DNA from: Lichtheimia corymbifera B2541
Lineage: Eukaryota > Mucoromycota > Mucoromycetes > Mucorales > Lichtheimiaceae
Length of the DNA stretch: 12,263 nucleotides
NCBI GenBank assembly: GCA_000697475.1
Contig: JNEU01000749.1
Coordinates: 1-12,263, forward strand
Reading direction: 5' to 3'
Shown one piece after another: positions 1 to 6,628 of the stretch (position 1 is the stretch's first letter; the number at the start of each line of letters is the position of its first letter). A program made the translations under genes and the position numbers. The notes under the pieces were generated by a model. The model was not told the origin of the DNA. It did not search any database and saw only the letters and a program-made list of their open reading frames with translations.

Positions 1-768
1 ACACCCTCATAGATAGCACCAAGGGGGTTTCGTGAAGAGCTGCCATAAACCATTGGGAATAACAGAAGATTTGCAAGGGAAAATATCAGTTGAAAAGTGG
101 ATTCGAGGATAAGATATGGTCCCTAACGGCGACATTCGAGTACTCTTTTTATATCTTTACAAAACATCGCTATTCTCCCACACCTCTAATTCAGGATGTA
201 TATTGATCATGGCCAACTGAGCATAATGGCAATGGCATCTCTAATGAATTCTGTGGGCATAATGGTGATCGATGTGGATCCATTACCAGGTACGGTATTT
301 ACATCACGCGCATAATTATAATTCATGCATGCGAAAGCGGAGTGACCACACATGTGACCAAGGCGTCCAGTCACCTGCAATCACCTTATGATTGATTATG
401 GTGGGAAATGGGAATGCATAATGAATACAATCTATGTCTTCAGTCACATGGATCGCCCGTGTGACGAGGTATGGTGGGAGGATGTTATCTATTAATGCTT
501 AATACTAAAAGACTCCCACACATGCAAATCATGCGTAATTGGAGCCTTGCATTCAATGGGTGGGTGCATGTAACCAACAAGGGTCTGTCGGATAAACATA
601 AACTTGCTAAATACACAATGACCTTGAGGACCATGCCCCAAGTTATACTTCATGTGTAAGTAGTTAGATTCCAGGGCCCCATGTCAGGTTGGAAATGGGC
701 GACATGCGATTGCCCATTGCAATTGTTAATTGTAGCATGGTCAATCAACATAAATGGTAGTAGGGTAC
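1..768. other. Intergenic DNA, no supported gene
   Basis: No domain-bearing reading frame, tRNA promoter box or intron-linked exon set was found on either strand. The longest plus-strand frame here (471-659, 62 codons) has no recognisable motif and an unremarkable composition, so it is treated as chance. The stretch is the 3' flank of the Sin3-like gene. A very short exon of a gene lying to the left cannot be excluded. Confidence 0.5.
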
Positions 769-774
769 TTTATT
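769..774 (-). terminator. Putative poly(A) signal of the Sin3-like gene
   Basis: The minus strand reads AATAAA here, about 180 nt downstream of the Sin3-like stop codon at 952-954. It is a consensus hexamer at a plausible distance. Fungal 3' end signals are loose, so this is a positional inference. Confidence 0.35.
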
Positions 775-951
775 TACAGTCGTCTAACGATATAGATAGA
801 CACTACAAAGGTACAAAAGCTCCACAATTCTAATAGACTACAGTTGCTATAGCTACATGTGAGATACACACTATCGTTTACCCAGCGACATTTGACCAGC
901 AACCACCTAGCAGCTATGAGCGGCATGTTGTGTAACCCAGCAGATCAGGTG

Positions 952-2772
952 TCAACCATCGATTCGCACGATTCGATTTTTCGATTTTTCGATTCGATTC
1001 GATTCGATTCCCACATTTTGAATAATCGCACGATTACGCCAAAAACTCGAATCGAAATAATCGTGAGGACCCCTAGGTGGTGTTGCCAGAGGGGTCGAGT
1101 GATTCAGGTAAATAGGTCGATTATGATCATGAAGGGTATGAGTGGAAGTAAATGCTGTTGAATGCGATGATGATGATGGTGATGATGGCGTGGGATGATA
1201 ATAATGTTGTTGCGGTTGTTGTTGTGGTGATGATGATGATGATGATGGTTGTTGAACATATACATAGAGAGGTCTGGGTGATGAAGACTTGGAAGATCTG
1301 GTAGTAGGTTGTTGTTGTTGTTGTGATGTCGAGGATGAGAAGGTGGTGGTGGTATCGTTGTTGATGGTGTTGGATAAAGAGGAGGAGGAGGCGGAGGATG
1401 AAGACTGTAATTCGGAAACGTTGTACATGCCAAATAACCACGGAAGGAATCGTTGAAGGAATCCTCGGATAACATCACGGTCGACAATTGCATGATGCCG
1501 CGTTGCATAAGAAAGGATAACGTGGACCACATCTTGCATCACGCTCATATCTTCCCCATAATCAAATATCCAATGTCCATCCTTCTTTTTGATCTCCTGT
1601 AGAATCTTTTGTGGGGTGGTTGCTTTCCGATCCACTGTTCGAAATGTCAAGGCTGCATAATCAAGAGCACGATAATAGTTCTTGGCATCTCGTTCTCGCC
1701 ATATCGGTAATAACTCATACTACAGCAATAATAAAAATGTTAGAGAGAGAGGAATGCTAATGCGAATGATGATCATGATGTACCTGTTTTCGTTTCCATT
1801 GACCGCCCTTTTGACGTAATCGTTTTATAACAATGGGAGCGATCTGAACGGGGTATTTTTGAAGCATGTCGAGCACTTCTTGGGCTCTTGGACTGTCGTA
1901 GACTCGCCTGATGGCTGATTTGGTGATGGAATTCAACTCTAATTTCTCCTCCTTGATGGCAAATTCACCTGCCGCTGCTGCCATCATTGATTCCAAATAG
2001 GCAACTGCACTCGCATTGATGTCGATCGCTGAATCGTACTTGTGCCTAGAGGAAAGATGATTTGAGAACAAGCACTATGAAGGTGGATCTTTTGTATATT
2101 TGTTACCTCTCTTCCTCACAGCCATGCATTTCTTGTTCATGAAGATTCTTTTTGGTCGCAGGGAAATCGCTATCTTCTCGTTGCCATATTGGATGGGATA
2201 CATAGTCATTGTTCAACACCTCATGGCATAGGGCGTCTTTGCCTGTACATGGTTGTTCCTTCCACTATAAAAACATTGTTAGTTGGACGACATCATGACA
2301 TATATATATACCAGATGATACTTGCTTCTTTGGATGCGTAGCGATAACTTGTGGTACATTCATCCACGTGATCGGCTTCTTTAATGGATGAGGATGATGC
2401 TTTGGTATCATTTGAAGTGATGGTTGGCTGGATCGATGTACGACGAGATTCTTGCAAGCCCAAGATGGATTTGAACCAGTCAAAGAGATACGCGTCGTCT
2501 CCAATGTAAGGTTGAATTTGTTGCACAAGGAACTCGGCATCACATACGCCGCTGGTATATAGTAAATGTATTGTCTTTAAAAAGTCGTTGTAGTCCAAGT
2601 CTTTGGCTTCTAAATGTTGCCGGACCAATTGGAACATTTCGAGCTCCTCCATGGTGATCAAGGATTGCAATGATGTCGACTCTTGGTTGGGCTGCATGGT
2701 GGGTGAAGATTGGTCTTCGTCGTCGTCTGTAGACTTTGTCATGCCAGTGATGGACATGTTTTTGTCTGGCAT
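952..2772 (-). CDS. Reduced Sin3-type corepressor scaffold (PAH3 + HDAC-interaction domain)
   Basis: Four exons: 2772-2326, 2264-2107, 2045-1784 and 1719-952, giving 544 residues. Sin3 proteins scaffold Rpd3/HDAC complexes and recruit them to repressed promoters. Residues about 41-106 form a PAH fold closest to PAH3 (MFQLVRQHL, then FLKTIHLLY, then LFDWFKSILG). Residues about 141-385 match the histone-deacetylase-interaction region, in order: SYR, CTGKDALCHEVLNNDYVSHP, a CEEER..Y block, IAPIVIKRLRQKGGQW, then W-R-E-x(3)-KNYYRALD and a helical end at FLPWLF. From about residue 394 the tail is Ser/Gln/His-rich microsatellite-encoded sequence. The start at 2772 follows a CT-rich leader and precedes the only PAH. 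Canonical Sin3 is usually well over 1000 residues with PAH1, PAH2 and a conserved C-terminal domain, all absent here, so this is probably a shortened paralogue. Introns are 61, 61 and 64 nt; the first is GC-AG. Family assignment is strong; the exact C-terminus is not. Confidence 0.88.
958..1010. repeat. CGATT/GATTC pentanucleotide tandem array
   Basis: The plus strand carries repeated CGATT and CGATTTTT units (for example CGATTCGATTCGATTCGATT, 991-1010). It lies inside the last codons of the Sin3-like frame and is translated as an Ile/Glu/Ser/Asn/Arg-rich end. Length changes here would shift the C-terminus. Confidence 0.85.
1150..1410. repeat. Mixed trinucleotide microsatellites in the Sin3-like tail
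   Basis: Runs of GAT, GTT, GGT and GAG triplets on the plus strand (clear at 1165-1187, 1228-1250, 1308-1325 and 1381-1400) encode Ser, Gln, His and Pro homopolymers on the minus strand. They also hold two other minus-strand frames open (1104-1532 and 1127-1441), which are by-products of the repeats and not genes. Confidence 0.85.
2265..2325 (-). other. GC-AG intron 1 of the Sin3-like gene
   Basis: The exon 2 frame is fixed by the CTGKDALC motif, and its acceptor TTTTTATAG is phase 0. Neither nearby GT donor fits: GTATCA at 2321 is phase 1 and GTATAT at 2311 is phase 2. GCAAGT at 2325 is phase 0, so GC-AG joins the exons cleanly. A branch-like CTAAC lies 15 nt before the acceptor. The join leaves ten residues between SYR and the Cys of CTG, the spacing I recall for animal SIN3A. 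Confidence 0.75.
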
Positions 2773-3518
2773 AGTTGAATACCACAGCGGGTTGTGTGTC
2801 AAGTGAGTGAAAAGGAAGGAGGCAGAAAGAGAAAAGAGAGAGAAAGAGAGAAAAATTGGAGTATGTACAACCACTTGGACCCCTCCACACTCACTCACCT
2901 ATTCAACACTCTCTCCATTCCGACTCTTTTGTTTTCCCTTTACTTTGGTCTTTTTTACATATACTATGCCTCTTGTTGTATCCATTGATATGAGCTACTT
3001 TTATATGCAATTAAAATTGCTTCTTTTATTCACCAATCCTTAGGAACCATGGTGCAATGATGTGTATACACCCTCCCTTCATAAATGACAACAAAACAGC
3101 ACTCTATAAAACATATCATCAAGAGCAGGATAGCATTTATACAACACATGATGATCCATCCCAAAACAATGACATGTCAATATCCATTCATCCTCCTTGC
3201 TGTCACTTCAAGATTGAAGTATAGTGTAAGGGTGTATCCTTTGCGCTAGGGCGTCGGTATGACAATGGTAAATCCATCATCTCTTAGTTGACAAGTATGT
3301 TTATATCATTCGACTCTATGTCAATGTATGCATGCAAGTGGGGATATCTAATCATGCACGGAGTTGTGCGTGTGTGTAGCAGACGGAGGCTTGTATCAGG
3401 CCCCCGCTATTCCAACCGATGTTCCTTTTGCTCTCACTTCTCCTTCCGACACAAAACAAGCAGTCGCATCCCCTCCTCCTCCTCCTCTTCCCTCCATTTC
3501 ATATATATACAATACACA
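2773..3518. promoter_or_regulatory. Divergent intergenic promoter between Sin3-like gene and mL59
   Basis: This gap of about 750 bp separates two genes transcribed away from each other. Position 2806-2857 is purine-rich on plus, hence a CT-rich tract immediately upstream of the Sin3-like start. A C/T tract at 3473-3499 sits just before the mL59 start. Such pyrimidine tracts are common near fungal transcription starts. A TATAAAA at 3105-3111 is present but about 400 bp from the mL59 ATG. No other gene is seen. Confidence 0.5.
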
Positions 3519-3977
3519 ATGTCCAGCAAACGGCTATTCTCTGCTAAATTCCTTCAACGTCTCAGCAAACCTTTGACCGAAGCCGATGTCAAACCACAAT
3601 ATGTATGGAATGAAGCCAAACAAAAGGGATTCTGGCGTCCACCTCAAGTGAGTTTGCGAGTGCAAGCTGATTTGCGAAAGGCCTGCATTCAAGAAGGTGT
3701 TGATCCCCTTTCGATCGGTTTGCCACCTGTTGCACCAAAGAAACCTCTTCGCACCAAACCCAACAAACTTGAAAAACACGAACGTATGCGAGCCGAACGT
3801 CAAGAAACCATTCGTAAAAACTTGGAAAAGATGCCTCAAACTATTCAAGCTTGGAAGGAGGTAATAATTGGGATCATGATTATGATGATGAGGATGGTTT
3901 ATATTGATATATACGTGTGGTTTATATAGGACAAGTTAAAGGAAGCTGCCAAACAAAAGTCATCATTACCATTTTAG
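3519..3977 (+). CDS. Mitochondrial large ribosomal subunit protein mL59 (MRPL25 family)
   Basis: Exons 3519-3860 and 3930-3977 give 129 residues. The single 69-nt intron is phase 0, between codons for AWKE and DKLKE. mL59 is a fungal-type protein of the mitochondrial 54S ribosomal subunit, called Mrpl25 in yeast. The family core is visible: a Trp-Arg-Pro-Pro block followed by SLRVQADLRKA (residues about 44-60), then GLPPVAPKKP and a basic helix ERMRAERQETIRKNLEKMP that leads into IQAWK. The N-terminus (MSSKRLFSAKFLQRLSK) is basic and amphipathic, as expected for mitochondrial import. The length is slightly below the roughly 150 residues of yeast Mrpl25. An upstream in-frame ATG at 3288 would add 77 Ser/Arg-rich residues encoded by the promoter tract; the start at 3519 is preferred because it follows the CT tract and begins the conserved region. 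Confidence 0.9.
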
Positions 3978-4373
3978 AATTAACCAACCATAAAGCATGT
4001 TTCTTATCTATGTACCTTACATATATATGGCTGCCCTGGGAAGTGAGATTGGAATGGGTGGTGGTGGCGATCTGGGCCTTGTCTCATTCATGTCAAGACC
4101 TTGGTTAGCTTCACACTAAAAAAAAAAAAAGTTGATCCCCGCGAATAGATTTAGTTTGACAATTAGAATGGATGGTGCCACAAATCCTGCTGTTGCTAAT
4201 GGTGTAGTTTTGTTAATCCAACACATAAGTCCATAATATCAGAGGGACCAAAAAAAATCAAATACTGACAGCGTAGTACAAGCCAATAATGGAGAGAGCT
4301 GTATAGGTGAAAACAAAGAAGCCTCAATTTATTGGAAATCACTTAAAGATGACTATCTTTGAGACTTACCAAA

Positions 4374-4478
4374 GGCCATTGATGATGATATGCATGCACG
4401 CAAGTGACAACAGTCTTGCTTATATGCGAATAGGCACTGAAATTGTTGTCATGATCGATCGAACTGATAAAAATGGTC
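4374..4478 (+). ncRNA. Possible C/D-box snoRNA (weak candidate)
   Basis: GGCCATT (4374-4380) can pair with AATGGTC (4472-4478; one G-U). An ATGATGA C box (4382-4388) abuts the stem. A CTGA D box (4464-4467) lies 4 nt from its other side. A second CTGA (4437-4440) and a C'-like ATGATCG (4451-4457) sit inside in the right order. I could not match the sequences upstream of either D box to an rRNA target. These boxes are short and can arise by chance. Confidence 0.25.
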
Positions 4479-5054
4479 AGCATCTTGGACGTGATGGTGA
4501 AAATCACAGCTGATAAATCCACCTGCCCACTTGTAAGGTGATTTTTGGTAGATGACAAAAGCGGCTACATGACTAGTTCGATGCGCCCAAGGTGCAAAAG
4601 AATGCATTGGTAAAAAAGCATGGTTACGGTTATTCGCTGCAGGATCAATGTGTAACAATAGTTCATTCAATGGAGACACTCACACACTCGTCCATGTAAG
4701 TATATAAAACGCGCGGATGCTGGGATGATCCACCATGCAGCACACCTTATGTATGCATGTATGGCATCATTTGCTCCCTAGCCTCCACTCCATACACACA
4801 CACATACACATATATCCATTCTTCCTTGTACATATGCTATGACGACGACCACGATAAACCAAAAAGTGCCAACACCAAGCCAAGCAAATCATCATTAAAA
4901 GAGCAAATGAGTTGACTTTTTGACTCCGGCTGAGGTACGTTCTTTTTCATTTCAGCATTTGCCTATAAAGTGGATTGCTGATGTCGTACAACTAAAAACT
5001 AAAAAAAGAGATGGTTCATCTAGCGTGCAGTAGAGACTATTAAGCGTCTTGTAA

Positions 5055-5093
5055 TCCTCCTCCTTCTTTCCCTTCTTCCTCCTCCCTCCTCCT
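5055..5093 (+). promoter_or_regulatory. CT-rich promoter tract upstream of the tetraspanin gene
   Basis: An almost uninterrupted C/T run of about 39 nt, followed by T-rich and TATATAT sequence at 5128-5145, about 150 nt before the tetraspanin ATG. Pyrimidine tracts of this kind mark many fungal promoters. No specific factor site is claimed. Confidence 0.45.
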
Positions 5094-5241
5094 TATATCT
5101 AACGACAACACCACCGCACCCACTCCCGCTCTTTTTTTTATATATCAATCCTACTTTTTTTCACACCTACACTCACACGTCTTTGACGGTCATTCCACGA
5201 ATCTACGACCCACACCACTCCTTTACCGAAATCATAAAGTC

Positions 5242-6282
5242 ATGGCTGCAACATGTTGCGCAAGGTCAGCACGCTACAACAACCTCACCATAACGACGAT
5301 TTAATATTCATTTGAACCAATGATATTAGGCTGAGCAAGCTCTACATGCTGACTACCAATCTACTCGTTGCCTGTCTCGGTGTTGCCTTTATTGCATTTG
5401 GCGTGATAGGGTTTCGAGATGGATTCAAGGGAGCTATCTTGTTTCCACCCTTGATTTTTAAACGTAATACGACAAACGCATGCATGGATATACATATACA
5501 CACAAAACTAAGCAACAATCTTTTTAGTCATTGCTATTCTCGGTGCCATTATTGTTTTGGCAGCTTTGCTTGGTATTGCTGGAGCCTTCAAGCATCGTAA
5601 AGGAATCATTATCGTCTATATGATCATTGTTGTGATTGCTCTGGTCTTTCAAGTCGTCATTGGTGTCAAGGTGTATCAAAAAGGCGCCAATACTGCATCC
5701 TATCTAGCTCCTCTTTGGAGTACAGGTACCAATTCTTTCCGAGAAACGTTACAAAATGAGGTATGTTTTTATACATGTAAGTGTGTCATATCGCTAATTT
5801 CCTTTGTTGGATAGTTTGAATGCTGTGGATACAATAATGCCATGGATCAACCTGCTGTCACCGACAAGTGCAACCCATCTTCCGGTCAAATTTCCACCCA
5901 GCCTCCTTGTTACGATACCCTTAATCAGTATGCACACATGTGTTTCACTCGCGTGTATCTTGTTCTTTTTGCCGCCTTGGCTGTTGAATTACTGGCATTG
6001 ACGAATGGTATCACCATCTTGTGTACGCGTGCTATCCATGGTGATCCTGAAGAAGAAGAGGAACGTCGTCGTCGTCGCAAATCCGGCATTCGTCTAGATG
6101 ACATGTCACCTGATACTCCCACCACAGCTGGCTCTCATAATCAATACGGCAACTATTATCAAGGTGGAGGTGGTGGTATGTATGAAGACAAGTACCAAGT
6201 CAGCGGCGATAGTCGATACGATAGTTATGATATCTACAAGCAAAATAATGCTGGCATGCATGGTGGAGGAAGATACTATTAG
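5242..6282 (+). CDS. Fungal tetraspanin
   Basis: Exons 5242-5264, 5330-5463, 5528-5760 and 5815-6282 give 285 residues. Introns are 65, 64 and 54 nt, all GT-AG. Tetraspanins organise membrane microdomains; fungal members such as Pls1 support polarised growth and penetration structures. Four hydrophobic spans lie at about 15-37, 52-72, 78-99 and 176-199. The large extracellular loop (about 100-175) has the diagnostic CCG at 133-135 within FECCGYNN, plus Cys149 and Cys162, enough for two loop disulfides. Cys5-Cys6 near the N-terminus and Cys200 after TM4 are typical palmitoylation positions. The cytosolic tail (about 86 residues) has an acidic patch EEEEE, then RRRRRK, then Gly/Tyr-rich sequence ending GGGRYY. 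The first exon codes only eight residues. Its frame is fixed by the phase-2 join to LSKLYMLTTNLL. Family identity is near certain; the subfamily is not resolved. Confidence 0.94.
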
Positions 6283-6462
6283 TTTCACATTTCCCCCCTC
6301 ATCATTTCATATCAACCGCATCATCATCATTCTCCTCCCTCTCTATTTCTTTTTCCTCGCTCGATCATGTAGTAAAATGTATAATGTCTTGTGTTTTTCT
6401 CTCGCTCTTTCTCTTGCCAAAGAAAGTGTATAGTAGTACCACTGCATTTGAGATGGATAATT

Positions 6463-6468
6463 TTTATT
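6463..6468 (-). terminator. Putative poly(A) signal of the Src1-like gene
   Basis: Consensus AATAAA on the minus strand, about 160 nt beyond the stop codon at 6629-6631. Assigned by position only. Confidence 0.35.
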
Positions 6469-6568
6469 TGTACAATATCTCTTAAAAGAGGGTGGTGGTC
6501 AGGTTGGATAAAGAAAAACAATATGCAATGGCAGGCACGTGCGTGAATATATATATACATCATGTACA

Positions 6569-6585
6569 TGTGTGTGTGTGTGTGT
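6569..6585. repeat. (TG)8 dinucleotide microsatellite
   Basis: Eight TG units plus a final T in the convergent 3' region, preceded by a TATATATATA run at 6548-6557. Noncoding. Confidence 0.9.
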
Positions 6586-6628
6586 AAGTATGATGGTAAG
6601 GATGAGGAAAAATGCATGAATTCAGAGC

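Larger units (their letters stand above)
3978..5241. other. Long intergenic region between mL59 and tetraspanin
   Basis: About 1.26 kb without a supported protein gene. It contains a 13-nt A run (4118-4130), a C/D-snoRNA-like stretch (4374-4478), a TATATAAAA at about 4701 with no convincing frame after it, and a CT-rich tract at 5055-5093 followed by TATATAT at 5139. The last two are probably the tetraspanin promoter. The minus-strand frames at 4343-4679 have no recognisable features. Confidence 0.5.
6283..6628. other. Convergent 3' region of tetraspanin and Src1-like genes
   Basis: The two genes end toward each other across about 350 bp. On the minus strand an AATAAA at 6468-6463 lies about 160 nt after the Src1-like stop and is a plausible poly(A) signal. 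The tetraspanin 3' side has T-rich sequence without a perfect hexamer. A (TG)8 run is at 6569-6585. Minus-strand reading frames here (6327-6647) are repeat-driven and not convincing. Confidence 0.55.

Noticed and set aside
859..1161. 100-codon plus-strand frame across the CGATT array
   Set aside because: Open only because of the short repeats and antisense to the Sin3-like C-terminus; no plausible start or motif.
1104..1532. 142-codon His/Pro-rich frame on the minus strand, overlapping the Sin3-like exon 4
   Set aside because: It is the same trinucleotide microsatellite read in another register; it has no domain and the Sin3 frame continues a conserved domain through the region.
3288..3518. 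N-terminal extension of mL59 from an upstream in-frame ATG
   Set aside because: The extension translates the CT-rich promoter tract into Ser-rich sequence and precedes a better import-type N-terminus at 3519.
3534..3848. 104-codon minus-strand frame opposite mL59
   Set aside because: Antisense shadow of the conserved mL59 coding exon.
4910..4945. GAGT...GACTC mini-hairpin and TGACTC (Gcn4/AP-1 half-site) upstream of the tetraspanin
   Set aside because: Four to five base pairs and one hexamer are too short to call without conservation data.
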